Source: Minwuia sp048007105 (GTDB taxonomy: Bacteria; Pseudomonadota; Alphaproteobacteria; Minwuiales; Minwuiaceae). From it: DNA of 64,000 bases. The stretch spans positions 620,001-684,000 of the forward strand of contig NZ_CP180352.1 of assembly GCF_048007105.1 (NCBI RefSeq), read 5' to 3'. Under the pieces are notes generated by a model. That model ran no database searches, was not told the DNA's origin, and worked only from the letters and a program-made list of their open reading frames with translations. Both the position numbers and the translations under genes were made by a program. Positions 1-10,605 of the stretch are shown here, one piece after another. The first letter of the stretch is position 1, and each line of letters starts with the position of its first letter.

Positions 1-1254
1 AACAACGACCACCGCTTCATCATCGCCGAGCAGCTTCGCGCCATCGGCCGGGACGCGCTGTCGATCATGCTGGAACCCGTGGGCCGCAACACTGCGCCGG
101 CTGCCGCCGCGGCGGCGCTGTTCTGCCGCCGCCAGCGCGAGGACGCAGTCATCGTGCTGCTGCCGGCCGATCACGTCATCCGCGACGTACCCGAATTCCG
201 CCGCCGGCTGGACCAGGCCATCGCGCTGGCCGACAAGGGCCACATCGTCACCTTCGGCATCCAGCCGACCGAACCGCATACCGGCTACGGCTACATCCTG
301 CAGGGCGCCGAGATCGAGCCGGAAGCCTTCCACATCGACCAGTTCACCGAGAAACCCGACGCGGCAACCGCGACCGGCTACATCGCGGCGGGCGGCTACA
401 GCTGGAACTCGGGCATGTTCGTCGCCCGCGCCGGCGTGCTGCTGGACGAGATGGCCGCCTTCCGCCCGGACATCGTCGAGTCGGTCACCGCCGCGCTGGA
501 CAGGGCCGAGCCGGATCTCGACTTCCTCCGGCTTGACGAGGAAGCCTTCGCCGCCTGCCCGGCGCAGTCCATCGACTTCGCGGTGATGGAGCGGACCGAC
601 CGTGCCGCGGTCATCCCGTGCGCTTTCGGCTGGTCCGATATCGGCTCGTGGAACGCGCTCTGGGAAATCGCGGACAAGGACGCCGACGGCAACGCCACGG
701 CGGGCGACGTCATCCTGAAGGACGTGAAGAACAGCTACATCCACACCGAGAAGACGGTCGTCGCGGCCATCGGTGTCTCCGACCTGACGGTGGTCGAGAC
801 CTCCGACGCCGTGCTGATCGCGCATCGCGACCGGGCGCAGGACGTCAAGGACGTGGTGGAGGTGCTGAAGAGTTCGGGCCGCCAGGAACACGAGAGCCAT
901 GTCCGCCACTACCGGCCCTGGGGCTATTACGAGCCGCTGGACGGCGGCCCGCGCTTCCAGGTGAAGCGGCTGATGGTGAAGCCGGGCGCGAAGCTCTCCT
1001 TCCAGCTGCACCACCACCGGGCCGAGCACTGGGTGGTCGTCACCGGCACCGCCGAGGTCACCAACGGCAACGAGACCCGGTTGCTGTCGGAGAACGAGTC
1101 GACCTTCATTCCCATCGGCACGCCGCATCGCCTGGCAAATCCCGGCAAGGTCGATCTGGAAGTGATCGAGATCCAGTCCGGCACCTATCTGGGCGAGGAC
1201 GACATCGTCCGCCTCGACGACCCCTACAACCGCGCCGACCACGAGACGAAATAG
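1..1254 (+). CDS. manC: Mannose-1-phosphate guanylyltransferase / mannose-6-phosphate isomerase (5' truncated by window edge)
   Basis: This makes GDP-mannose from mannose-1-phosphate and GTP, and in bifunctional members also interconverts mannose-6-P and fructose-6-P. The frame is open from base 1 through the first visible ATG at 67, so the true start and the N-terminal nucleotide-binding signature lie left of the window. The visible 417 residues hold the rest of the nucleotidyltransferase domain (LLPADHVI, EKPD, WNSGMF) and a C-terminal cupin (about residues 300-400) with the HHHRAEHW metal-site segment and FIPIGTPHRL, as in AlgA/ManC/CpsB type II isomerase domains. GDP-mannose is the substrate of the AlgD-like enzyme encoded at 2717-4030, so the pair probably feeds one polysaccharide. 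Confidence 0.93.
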   Translation, partial: NNDHRFIIAEQLRAIGRDALSIMLEPVGRNTAPAAAAAALFCRRQREDAVIVLLPADHVIRDVPEFRRRLDQAIALADKGHIVTFGIQPTEPHTGYGYILQGAEIEPEAFHIDQFTEKPDAATATGYIAAGGYSWNSGMFVARAGVLLDEMAAFRPDIVESVTAALDRAEPDLDFLRLDEEAFAACPAQSIDFAVMERTDRAAVIPCAFGWSDIGSWNALWEIADKDADGNATAGDVILKDVKNSYIHTEKTVVAAIGVSDLTVVETSDAVLIAHRDRAQDVKDVVEVLKSSGRQEHESHVRHYRPWGYYEPLDGGPRFQVKRLMVKPGAKLSFQLHHHRAEHWVVVTGTAEVTNGNETRLLSENESTFIPIGTPHRLANPGKVDLEVIEIQSGTYLGEDDIVRLDDPYNRADHETK

Positions 1255-1348
1255 GCGCGGGGTTGTCGCTTTTCTGTCCTCGGGCTTGACCCTGGGGAAA
1301 TGCTGGATCCGGGGCGTACGGGCGCCCGATCATGGTCGTTTCACAGTA

Positions 1349-1391
1349 GGCCCTCCCCCTCCGAGGGGGAGGGTTGGGTGGGGGTGGGAGC
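1349..1391. repeat. Repeat family C, copy 1 (43 bp palindromic element)
   Basis: A CCCTCCCCCT/AGGGGGAGGG hairpin is followed by a G-rich tail. The same 43 bases occur exactly, in reverse complement, at 49805-49847. A related degenerate unit in opposite orientation lies at about 1424-1480, so the manC/acyl-CoA dehydrogenase gap holds an inverted pair. The element lies between two convergent genes and may act as a terminator, but no T-tract follows. Confidence 0.8.
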
Positions 1392-1423
1392 AGCTCAGGC
1401 GTCTGTCATTCTTCCATCAGCGC

Positions 1424-1480
1424 GGCCGACCCCCACCCGTCGCTGCGCGCCGGCCTCCCCCTGCCAGGGGGAGGCTTTGT
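1424..1480. repeat. Repeat family C, degenerate inverted copy
   Basis: A C-rich stretch followed by a CCTCCCCCTG/CAGGGGGAGG hairpin repeats the family C layout in the opposite orientation to 1349-1391. It lies just after the 3' end of the acyl-CoA dehydrogenase gene. The hairpin could stop transcription from either side, but this is inferred from position only. Confidence 0.5.
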
Positions 1481-1510
1481 ATGATCAGGCCCGTTGCCAC
1501 CGGATCGTCG

Positions 1511-2668
1511 TCAGGCGTAGGGCACGGCGACCTTGCCGATCTTCTCCCGGGCGATGATCATCTTCTGGATCTGGGCCGTGCCGTCGCCGATCTGCAGCCC
1601 CATGATGTCGCGCAGGCGCTGCTGGTGCGGGGTGCCCTTGTCGTAGCCCATGTGGCCATGCAGCAGCAGGCACTGGTGCACCGTCTCGAAGGCGGTCTGC
1701 GGGGCGAACCACTTGCACATCGCGGCCTCGGCCGTGTGCTTCATGCCCTGATCGCGCAGCCAGAGAGTCTGGAAGCAGAGCAGTTCCGCCGCCCGGATCT
1801 TGGTCTCGGCGACCGCCAGAGGCTCGGTCACGCCCTGATACTTGGCGATCGGGTTGCCGAAGGCGTGGCGTTCCTGCACCCACTCCCAGGTCTCTTCCAG
1901 CGAGGCCTTGGCGCAGCCCAGCACCTGCAGTCCGATCAGCGCCCTGGAATAGTCGAAACCGGCCATCACCTCGCGGAAGCCCGAGCCCTCGGCGCCGAGG
2001 CGCTGGTCGTCGGAGACCCGGACATTATCGAAGAAGACCGAACCGCGGCCGACCGCGGTCGAGCCGACATCGTCGAAGGTCGATGTGCTGACGCCCTCGG
2101 CGTTCATCGGCACCAGGAAGGCGGTGACGCCCCGGGCGCCGTCGGCCTCGGTCCCGGTGCGGGCGACGGCGATGATCCAGTCCGCCTGCGCGGCACAGGA
2201 GATCGAGGTCTTCTCGCCGTTCAGGACGTAGCCGGCATTGGTGCGCTCGGCCTTCGTGACCAGGTTGGCCGCATCGGAGCCGCCCCGCGGTTCGGTCAGG
2301 CCCAGCGCGATGATGTCGTCGCCCGAGGTCAGCCGCGGCACGCAGGCATTCTTCATTTCCGGCGTCGCGTGCTTGGCGACGATATCGCCCAGCAGGGAGG
2401 TCAGCAGCGGATAGTAGGAGACGGAAAGGTCGCCCCAGCCGATCTCCTCGATCAGCATGCCCGACGTCACGCCGTCGATCCCGGACCCGCCGAACTCCTC
2501 CGGCAGGTCGGCGCCGACCAGCCCGAGCGAACCCATCTCCTTCAGCAGGCCGTCCTCGACCCTGCCGTCCTTTTCGCGCTGCTGATAGCGCGGCTTCAGC
2601 TTGTCGGCGGCGAAGCGGTGCGCGGTGTCGCGAAACGCTTCCTGTTCCTCGGTAAATCCGAACTGCAT
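1511..2668 (-). CDS. Acyl-CoA dehydrogenase family protein
   Basis: An FAD flavoprotein that desaturates an acyl-CoA thioester between C2 and C3. The 385 residues match the usual family length with an N-terminal helical domain (about 5-118, starting FGFTEEQEAFRD), a beta middle domain (about 120-215, with ALGLTEPRGGSDA) and a C-terminal helical domain (about 228-378). Around residue 360 the motif that carries the catalytic Glu in medium-chain enzymes (YEGT) reads GDGT, as in some cyclic or branched-chain acyl-CoA dehydrogenases; substrate is therefore unknown. The ATG at 2668 has a GGGGAGGA ribosome site. It lies 48 bases after algD on the same strand, but a role in polysaccharide synthesis is not evident. 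Confidence 0.9.
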   Translation of the reverse strand: MQFGFTEEQEAFRDTAHRFAADKLKPRYQQREKDGRVEDGLLKEMGSLGLVGADLPEEFGGSGIDGVTSGMLIEEIGWGDLSVSYYPLLTSLLGDIVAKHATPEMKNACVPRLTSGDDIIALGLTEPRGGSDAANLVTKAERTNAGYVLNGEKTSISCAAQADWIIAVARTGTEADGARGVTAFLVPMNAEGVSTSTFDDVGSTAVGRGSVFFDNVRVSDDQRLGAEGSGFREVMAGFDYSRALIGLQVLGCAKASLEETWEWVQERHAFGNPIAKYQGVTEPLAVAETKIRAAELLCFQTLWLRDQGMKHTAEAAMCKWFAPQTAFETVHQCLLLHGHMGYDKGTPHQQRLRDIMGLQIGDGTAQIQKMIIAREKIGKVAVPYA

Positions 2669-2716
2669 GCTCTCGGTCCTCCCCGGCGGGAGACTAGATG
2701 AGCACGGGCGGCCTGC

Positions 2717-4030
<1,314 letters not shown>

Positions 4031-4070
4031 GAATTTTTCCCCTCGTTAAAGGGCGCCTGCCGGCGCCGCG

Positions 4071-6089
4071 CTATCCTGTGACAGATTCCGTGCCGCCCAC
4101 AACCAGACGGAAGACGCAGTCCTGATCGGTCGCGACCTGCCCGGAAAAGACGATCCGCGGTGCCGGTTCGCGCACGCCGAAGGACGGCGAATGCCAGCCG
4201 CGCTCCGGCCGCGTGCGGCCGGTCTCGACCCAGCCCGGCAGCCCGCCTTCGTGCAGGATCGCCAGCACCACACCCTCGTCACCGCGAACGGCAAAGCCGG
4301 TGCCCACAGCCTCGACCTCGAAGCGGGGCGATACCAGAAACCCGATTTCGACCCGGTGCACGCCGCGCGCGCCGGTCAGCCGGTCGGCGATGCGGAACGT
4401 GTTGGGCGAAATCCGTTCCACCCGGCGCTGGTGGCGGACGCCATGGGCCTCCAGATAGCCGTCATGGCTGGCCGTCAGCGCCCAGGCGTCGGCATCGCCC
4501 GACTGGGCATCGATCCGGGCCGCGGCCTTGCGGGCCCAGTTGAACGGCCCCGAGATTTCCGAACTGTTCTCGCCGGACAGCGTCAGCGTGTTGTGGGCGA
4601 CGGTGCCGCGGAAGTGGTCCCGCCACTCATGGCCGGCATGATAGAGATAGGTGCCGGCGTCGATCAGCACCGGCTGCCCCCCGACATGCAGCCAGACCGC
4701 CAGCGTGTCGGCATGGCCGTGCGCCGCGATCGACAGATAGCCCAGATCGCCATGATCGAAGACCAGCAGGTGATCGGGCACGCCGCCGCGCGCCGGCCGG
4801 CGGTCGACCGTGTAGCCGCCGTCGGTGAAATGCCGGACCCCGGATGGCCACGCCGGATCGGGACGGGGCGCCGGGAACAGCGCATTGCGGAAATGCGGTA
4901 CCGGCACGGGGGGCGCCATGGCAGCCTCGCCCGTGGCGCTGGCAATGCAGCTCATCACCGAGTTCACCGTGTCCTCGACACCCATGCCGTTGCCGAGGAC
5001 GTGGCTGTCGTCATCGTCGCCGATGCGCGGCTGGTTGCCGGCGCTGTCGGTGATCCACTTCAGGAACTCGCCGGCCCGCGCAATCCGCTGCCAGTAGCCC
5101 TTGGCGAAGGGCTTCTCCAGCCGTTGTCCCAGATCGCCTGAGAGCAGCAGCCATTCCAGCGTCAGAGCCGCATAGGCCGGCGACTGTTCGCGGCCCACGC
5201 CGTCCGGCGCGATCTGCGCCTCGGCCAGCTGCTCCAGCGTCCGGCGGCCGTAGTTCCGCCAGCGTCCCGCGCCCGGCAGATCCGGCGCCAGGCTGCCGAG
5301 CAGGAACAGCGCCGCCGCTTCCGCGACCAGATGATTGTTGGCGGAGGAGTAGCGCGACGGGAAACGCTCGATCCACCAGCCATGCTGGTAGAGCGAGCGC
5401 AGGATCCTGCGCCGTTCCGCGTCGCCGATATGGTCCGCCAGCAGGCTGCAGACGACCAGGATGGAGACGATGCGCAGCGCGGCCTCGATCATCGACGGCC
5501 AGTTGACGCCGCAATAGGGCGGGTTCTCCTCGATCCAGTCGAGCAGGTGATCGAGGCAGAGCCGCGCCGCGGCGGCGTCCTCCGCAATCAGCGCGTAGGC
5601 GGCGAGCGGCTGGAGATACTGCAGCCGGGAAATCTCCCAGACATTCTTGACGTCGCCGAAGGCTTCGGCGTGGCGGTAGGGGATGTCGAAGCAGTAGGCG
5701 CTGGCCGGCCAGCGGTCGCCGGTCACCGGGTCCATGTGCCAGTCCGGCAGGCCGCGCCCGTCCGGCGGCGCGGGCCAGACGATGCCGAGAAACTCGAAGC
5801 GACAGGCCTCGACCGCCTCCCGGTGCCGCGCCCAGCGCTCCATAAGCGCCGGATCGGCGGCCAGCCGTCCGGCGCCCTCGGCCAGTCCCGGCCAGACCGG
5901 CAGCGTCATGGAACCGGGGTCGTAGTTGCGCACCGAACCAGGCACGCGGAGCTTGTAGGCCTGCCGGCGCGCCATCTCGCCGAAGCGGTGGGCGACTTCC
6001 CCCGACGACATCGCCGCCAACCGGTTTCGGTACCAGCGCACGCGCCGGATCAGCCGTGTCAGACCGTCCTGGGAGCGGGCCTCGGTCAT
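4071..6089 (-). CDS. Heparinase II/III-family protein without signal peptide
   Basis: A 672-residue protein of the alpha/alpha-toroid plus beta-sandwich lyase fold seen in heparinase II/III and alginate lyases. The N-terminal part (about 30-380) is helical and rich in Trp/Tyr; the C-terminal heparinase II/III domain starts near 400 and holds the conserved HGHADTLAVWL segment (about 455) followed by VLIDAGTYLY and RGTVAHNTL. No signal peptide or membrane segment is visible at the start (RRVRWYRNRL is cationic), so it may act in the cytoplasm or be exported without a classical signal. It overlaps the upstream glycosyltransferase by an ATGA and precedes algD by 40 bases. Eliminase versus uronosyl epimerase activity cannot be told from sequence. 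Confidence 0.85.
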   Translation of the reverse strand: MTEARSQDGLTRLIRRVRWYRNRLAAMSSGEVAHRFGEMARRQAYKLRVPGSVRNYDPGSMTLPVWPGLAEGAGRLAADPALMERWARHREAVEACRFEFLGIVWPAPPDGRGLPDWHMDPVTGDRWPASAYCFDIPYRHAEAFGDVKNVWEISRLQYLQPLAAYALIAEDAAAARLCLDHLLDWIEENPPYCGVNWPSMIEAALRIVSILVVCSLLADHIGDAERRRILRSLYQHGWWIERFPSRYSSANNHLVAEAAALFLLGSLAPDLPGAGRWRNYGRRTLEQLAEAQIAPDGVGREQSPAYAALTLEWLLLSGDLGQRLEKPFAKGYWQRIARAGEFLKWITDSAGNQPRIGDDDDSHVLGNGMGVEDTVNSVMSCIASATGEAAMAPPVPVPHFRNALFPAPRPDPAWPSGVRHFTDGGYTVDRRPARGGVPDHLLVFDHGDLGYLSIAAHGHADTLAVWLHVGGQPVLIDAGTYLYHAGHEWRDHFRGTVAHNTLTLSGENSSEISGPFNWARKAAARIDAQSGDADAWALTASHDGYLEAHGVRHQRRVERISPNTFRIADRLTGARGVHRVEIGFLVSPRFEVEAVGTGFAVRGDEGVVLAILHEGGLPGWVETGRTRPERGWHSPSFGVREPAPRIVFSGQVATDQDCVFRLVVGGTESVTG

Positions 6090-7228
6090 GCGGCGCGCTT
6101 CCCGAGCAGGGTCTCGTAGCCCGCCTCCAGCCGTTCCAGAACCCGTTCCGCCGTGAACTGCCGCCGGAGCCGCTCTTGCGCGGCGGCAACCAGCCGGAGC
6201 CGCAGGTCGGCGTCTTCCGCCAGCCGCCGGATCATTTCAGCCAGCGCCGCATCGTCGCCGGGCTGCATGACCAGCGCCTCGACTTCATGCTCGACGATTT
6301 CCGGCACTGCGCCGACCGGGGTCGCGATGCAGGCGCAGCCCGCGGCCATCGCCTCCAGCAGGCTGTTGGGAAAGCCCTCGCCGAAGGACGGCATCAGGAA
6401 GATGTCGCCCTGACGCAGTTCGGCGAGGAACTGCGCATGATCCATGAAGCCCGTCAGCTCGATATCCTGCGGCAGACCTTCGGCCTCGATCTGCGACTTG
6501 AGTGGGTCGATCACCGCCACAAACCGGAGCGAAACAGCCAGATCAGCGATTTTTTCGTGCTTCAGAGCCGCAATCACGACCTGCGCACCTTTTCGGACCG
6601 ACTCCGATCCGGCGAAGAAGACGACCCGCGGCGGCGTGTTGCGCGGCGCATCGACCGGCACGATGGTCGCTTCGGGGATGGAATTGTAGAGGACGATCAC
6701 ATCGCCGGACCGGCCGACGCCGGCCAGATAGCTGCGCCAGCTTTCCGACTGCACGATCAGGATATCAGGGGCTGCGACGCCGCGGCGGATCAGCGCCTGC
6801 ACCCGGGGCGACGAGCCTTCGTAGAACTTGTCGAAGACGCCGCCGAGCCGGAGCATGGTCGGCCGCCGGAACAGCTTCGCCATCATCAGGTAGAGGCAGC
6901 TTTCCCAGAAGGTCTGGAAGTCCGAGGACTGGATCTGCACCAGATCGATACGGCGGAAGACCAGAACGAAGGGGAAGGTGACCAGATGCCAGAGCGTCAC
7001 CCAGCCGGCCTTCAGCAGCCGCCCGATACCGCCCTTGAACATCGCCGCGTAACCGTAATTGTCGACGACGTTCTTCTTCGCGGGCCGCGATGTGGTGTGG
7101 GGCACGAAGTCGAAGCGGTCCGACAGCCCGGATCCGATGACGTTGAGCATGAAGGTGGTGACGCCGCCGCGGGTCGGCGGAAACGGACCGACCATCAGCA
7201 CCCGAGGCTTTCTGCCCGCGTCACCCAA
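6086..7228 (-). CDS. Glycosyltransferase family 4 (GT-B fold)
   Basis: Transfers a sugar from a nucleotide-activated donor to a growing glycan. The N-terminal acceptor domain begins VLMVGPFPPTRGGVTTF; the C-terminal group 1 donor domain includes the E-x7-E motif in GEGFPNSLLEAMAAG (about residue 285 from this start) and VGAVPEIVEH. No ATG precedes the conserved start; I chose TTG at 7228 (a GGAGGGG site lies about 12 bases upstream), while an in-frame TTG at 7285 would add 19 residues. Its stop overlaps the start of the heparinase-family gene by 4 bases, so the two are translationally coupled. Donor and acceptor are unknown; GDP-mannose or GDP-mannuronate are reasonable given the neighbours. 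Confidence 0.87.
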   Translation of the reverse strand: MGDAGRKPRVLMVGPFPPTRGGVTTFMLNVIGSGLSDRFDFVPHTTSRPAKKNVVDNYGYAAMFKGGIGRLLKAGWVTLWHLVTFPFVLVFRRIDLVQIQSSDFQTFWESCLYLMMAKLFRRPTMLRLGGVFDKFYEGSSPRVQALIRRGVAAPDILIVQSESWRSYLAGVGRSGDVIVLYNSIPEATIVPVDAPRNTPPRVVFFAGSESVRKGAQVVIAALKHEKIADLAVSLRFVAVIDPLKSQIEAEGLPQDIELTGFMDHAQFLAELRQGDIFLMPSFGEGFPNSLLEAMAAGCACIATPVGAVPEIVEHEVEALVMQPGDDAALAEMIRRLAEDADLRLRLVAAAQERLRRQFTAERVLERLEAGYETLLGKRAA

Positions 7229-7361
7229 CTGGACCGTACTCCCCTCCGGCACCGGATGCCCCGATAGGCACAAGCCGCAACACAAGATATACAGGGCGGC
7301 GGATGCAAGTTGTCTGCCGGTCTAGAGCCGGGTTCGACACAAAGTCAATCGGGGCCGGCGC

Positions 7362-8036
7362 ATGCTGTGGAAACTGTTCAGGAAATTCTCCGGCCGTTCG
7401 CGCGCGAAGCGGGCCCAGATGTTCCGCGACAGTTTCCCGATCGGACCGGAGACCACCATCCTGGATCTGGGCGGCGGCACCGGCGGGCATATCGCATCGG
7501 TGCTCGGCGGTCCCGCGGCGGTGACCGTCGCCGACATCTCCGAAAGCGATCTGGCCGAGGCGGCGAAGCGGGGCTTCCGCACCGTCCAGTTGACCGGCGA
7601 CGAGGACGTCCTGCCCTTCGACGATGGCGCCTTCGACATCGTCTTCTGTTCCTCGGTGATCGAACATGTCACCGGACCGAAGGAAGAGATGCGCTGGATG
7701 ACCGACGACAGGCGCTTCAACGACATGGCTGACCGCTTTCAGGGACAGTTCGCGTCGGAGTTGCGGCGGGTCTCGAAGGGCTATTTCGTTCAGACGCCCT
7801 ACAAGTACTTCCCCGTCGAGAGCCATTCCTGGCTGCCGGTGTTCATCGTCATGATGCCGCGCTGGATGATGGTGCCGACGATCCGCTTCACCAACCGGTT
7901 CTGGCCCAAGGGCACGCGGCCGGATTTCCGCCTGCTGACCCGGCGCGGGATGCAGGATCTGTTTCCCGATGCCTCGATCCTCGAAGAGCGCTCGGGCGGC
8001 TTCACGAAATCGTTGATCGCCGTCCGCAAGGGCTGA
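7362..8036 (+). CDS. Class I SAM-dependent methyltransferase
   Basis: A 224-residue methyltransferase with the SAM-binding motif LDLGGGTGGHIAS near residue 33, an acidic segment VADISESD and a post-motif DIVFCSSVIEHV near 105. The central insert (WLPVFIVMMPRWMMVPTIRF, about 155-175) is hydrophobic and could touch the membrane. It is transcribed away from the glycosyltransferase gene and toward the secreted heparinase-family gene, so it probably modifies a sugar or lipid in the same polysaccharide pathway. The substrate is not predictable. The start ATG follows a weak GGGGCC site. Confidence 0.85.
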   Translation: MLWKLFRKFSGRSRAKRAQMFRDSFPIGPETTILDLGGGTGGHIASVLGGPAAVTVADISESDLAEAAKRGFRTVQLTGDEDVLPFDDGAFDIVFCSSVIEHVTGPKEEMRWMTDDRRFNDMADRFQGQFASELRRVSKGYFVQTPYKYFPVESHSWLPVFIVMMPRWMMVPTIRFTNRFWPKGTRPDFRLLTRRGMQDLFPDASILEERSGGFTKSLIAVRKG

Positions 8037-8088
8037 CCCGCCTGCCCCGTTCTTGCATGGTGCGCCCCGTCACGTAACCGGAGTTCCC

Positions 8089-10518
8089 ATGATGCGACGT
8101 ATCACGCTCGGCCTGTTCCTGTTTTGCATGAGCGCCGCATTCTGGACGGGACATGCCGAGGACCGCCCCGACCCGTGGCTCTACTATATCGAGACCCTGC
8201 CGGAGACGAACGAGGTCAGCGACTGGCTGTCGCCCGAGACGGCGCTGGAGATGCCCGTCTACCCGTTCAACGAAGCCGTGGTGGTCCAGAACCCGCCGGT
8301 CTTCCGCTGGCGCTACGGCGGCGAGGACCTTAACTACGAAGTCGAGATCGAAGCGCTGGACGGTCAGACGGAGACCGTGCACCGGATCACCGAATACAAT
8401 CACCTGCAGCTCAACGCGCCGCTGGCGCAGGGGCCGTGGCGCTGGCGCGCCCGCCGCTGGCACGACCGCAGCGGCGCGGAGGGCTGGAGCGGCTGGCGCA
8501 ACTTCCGGATCCACGAGAAGGCGCATGTCTTCGTCGCGCCATCGGTGCAGGAGGCCTGGGAGCGCGCGACGGCGGCGCGGCACCCCCGCAGCTTCCCCGG
8601 CAAGGAGGGCTTCAACGAGCTTCGCCGCGACCTGCGCCAGGGCGAGCGGAAGCCGATCTTCGCTGATGTGCTGAAGAACGTCGGCGAGAACTTCATCAAT
8701 GGCGAACTGGACCCGGAACCGCCGACCGCCACCTTCGAGGTCGAGGACTTCTACGAGCGCATCCGCGTCGCGAAGTTCATCGCCCAGGTCGTGAACAAGG
8801 CCACCGTTCAGCTCGGGACCACGGTCTACACCTATCACCTGACCCGCGATGAGGCGCAGATGAAGGAAGCCTGGCGCCGGGCGATGGTGCTGGCGTCGTG
8901 GGATCCCGACCATTCGACCGGCGTGCGCTCCTCGGATCTGTCGAACCTCCGGATCGCGCTGGCGCTGGCGCTGGTCTACGACATCACCCACAAGCACATG
9001 GACGAGGCGACCGAGGCCGAGCTGCGGCGTATGATCGAGTACCGCACCCAGGCGGCCTTCGACGAATATGTCGTGAATCCGCGCCGCGCGCTGGAGTTCA
9101 AGCCCTACAACAGCCACGGCTTCCGGCAGGCCGGCGCGGTGACCGCCATCGCCTCGCTGATGGCGAAGGACACACCCCGAGCGCGCAACTGGTTCTTCCG
9201 CACCTATCCGATCTATCTGGCCGTCAACAATCCCTGGGGCGGCGAGGACGGCGGCTTCGGCAACGGCGTGAACTACGGCATCTGGGACGCCGTCAACAAC
9301 ATGCACTACTGGGACATCATCCGGAACGCCATCGGCGTCGATCCAGCCCAGATGGGCTGGCCGAAGCAGGCCGGCGTCTTCTTCAGCTATCTGGTGCCGC
9401 CGGGCACGCCGAACTCCGCCTTCGGCGACGGCGGCGAGAACCACTTTCCCGACATCTGGGCCCTTGTGGCGATGATGTACCGCCAGCGGATCGACACACC
9501 GATCAGCCGGCGCTTCGCCAGCCAGTGGGAGCCGGAGCGGCAGGAGTTCTACCTGCATCTCTACGGCCCGCTCTACGAGCAGCCGGAACGCCCCTTCCTT
9601 GCCGCCTCGCATCCGGACCTGCCGGACACGGCGATCTTCCCGTCCATCGGCTGGGTGGTGATGCATTCGGAGCTGGACGATCCGGAACGCTATTCGATCC
9701 TGTTCAAGTCCAGCCCCTATGGCAGCTTCAGCCACAGCCACGCCGACCAGAACAGCTTCATCATCAACGGCCGCCGGGAATCGCTCGCCATCGACAGCGG
9801 CTACTACGACACATGGAAATCGAAGCACCATCTCGCCTGGACCATGCAGACGAAGGCGCACAACGCCATCACCTTCGACGGCGGGCAGGGTCAGCCGGAG
9901 CAGGAGCGCGCGGCGCAGGGGAAGATCACCAACTTCGCCCGCTGCAGCGGACATGACATGGCCACCGGCGACGCGACCGCGGCCTATATGGGCGCGCTGA
10001 CGAAGGCGAAGCGCACCATCGCGCATATCCGGCCCGGCATGGCGCTGATCCATGACGATCTCGCCTCGGACGAGCCACGCACCTGGGAGTGGAACCTGCA
10101 TGCCTGGGAAGCGATCATCGAGGAGGCCCCGGGCCGGCTGAAGATCACAAAGGGCGAGGGCCAGGCCTGTTTCCGCGTGCTCGCGGCGCCGGACTTCACC
10201 ACCAGCCAGACCGACGCCTTCCCCGAGGACCCGGATCCCTTCTTCGTGCCGGACTGGAAGAACCAGTGGCACGTGACGCTGGCGACGACCGAGAAGTCCA
10301 CCGAGGCGCAGTTCCTCGTCGCCGTCGATCTCGGTTGCACCGGCGCCGAGTTCGGCGAACCGGAACCCCTCGAGGGCGGCGGATTCCGCGTGCTGGCCGG
10401 CAACAACGCGGTCGAGATCACCGGCGACGGCGCCGTCGTCACGCCGCTCGGCCCGGTGGCTGCCGGCGCACAATGCCCGATCCCCGCGAAGAAGGTCGGC
10501 CAGCTGGCCGCGAACTGA
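8089..10518 (+). CDS. Secreted heparinase II/III-family polysaccharide lyase (DUF4962-like N-terminal region)
   Basis: About 809 residues. I start at ATG 8089 (a second ATG follows at 8092) because the peptide MRRITLGLFLFCMSAAFW is a clear Sec signal ending near AED, and a GGAG site sits 6 bases upstream; an in-frame TTG at 8053 would add 12 residues before the signal. After the signal comes a beta domain that resembles the DUF4962 N-terminus, a helical toroid (about 150-520) and the heparinase II/III domain with FSHSHADQNSFIING near residue 547, whose His is the likely catalytic residue. It probably depolymerises or trims a uronic-acid polymer in the periplasm or outside the cell. It differs in length and layout from the 672-residue protein encoded at 4071-6089. 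Confidence 0.85.
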   Translation: MMRRITLGLFLFCMSAAFWTGHAEDRPDPWLYYIETLPETNEVSDWLSPETALEMPVYPFNEAVVVQNPPVFRWRYGGEDLNYEVEIEALDGQTETVHRITEYNHLQLNAPLAQGPWRWRARRWHDRSGAEGWSGWRNFRIHEKAHVFVAPSVQEAWERATAARHPRSFPGKEGFNELRRDLRQGERKPIFADVLKNVGENFINGELDPEPPTATFEVEDFYERIRVAKFIAQVVNKATVQLGTTVYTYHLTRDEAQMKEAWRRAMVLASWDPDHSTGVRSSDLSNLRIALALALVYDITHKHMDEATEAELRRMIEYRTQAAFDEYVVNPRRALEFKPYNSHGFRQAGAVTAIASLMAKDTPRARNWFFRTYPIYLAVNNPWGGEDGGFGNGVNYGIWDAVNNMHYWDIIRNAIGVDPAQMGWPKQAGVFFSYLVPPGTPNSAFGDGGENHFPDIWALVAMMYRQRIDTPISRRFASQWEPERQEFYLHLYGPLYEQPERPFLAASHPDLPDTAIFPSIGWVVMHSELDDPERYSILFKSSPYGSFSHSHADQNSFIINGRRESLAIDSGYYDTWKSKHHLAWTMQTKAHNAITFDGGQGQPEQERAAQGKITNFARCSGHDMATGDATAAYMGALTKAKRTIAHIRPGMALIHDDLASDEPRTWEWNLHAWEAIIEEAPGRLKITKGEGQACFRVLAAPDFTTSQTDAFPEDPDPFFVPDWKNQWHVTLATTEKSTEAQFLVAVDLGCTGAEFGEPEPLEGGGFRVLAGNNAVEITGDGAVVTPLGPVAAGAQCPIPAKKVGQLAAN

Positions 10519-10605
10519 TTCGCCTCGGCGTCATCCCGGCCCTGAGCCGGGATCCGGGACAGCGGCAGTTGCATGGCATCAGCCAGGGGCACACTGCAAG
10601 ACTCT

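Noticed and set aside
1286..2701. Long open frame on the plus strand over the acyl-CoA dehydrogenase
   Set aside because: It is antisense to a well-conserved gene and rich in low-complexity Arg/His/Gln-type residues typical of high-GC shadow frames.
8002..10473. 823-residue open frame antisense to the secreted heparinase
   Set aside because: The plus-strand protein has signal peptide and lyase motif; the minus-strand product has repeated VDGR-like low-complexity sequence.
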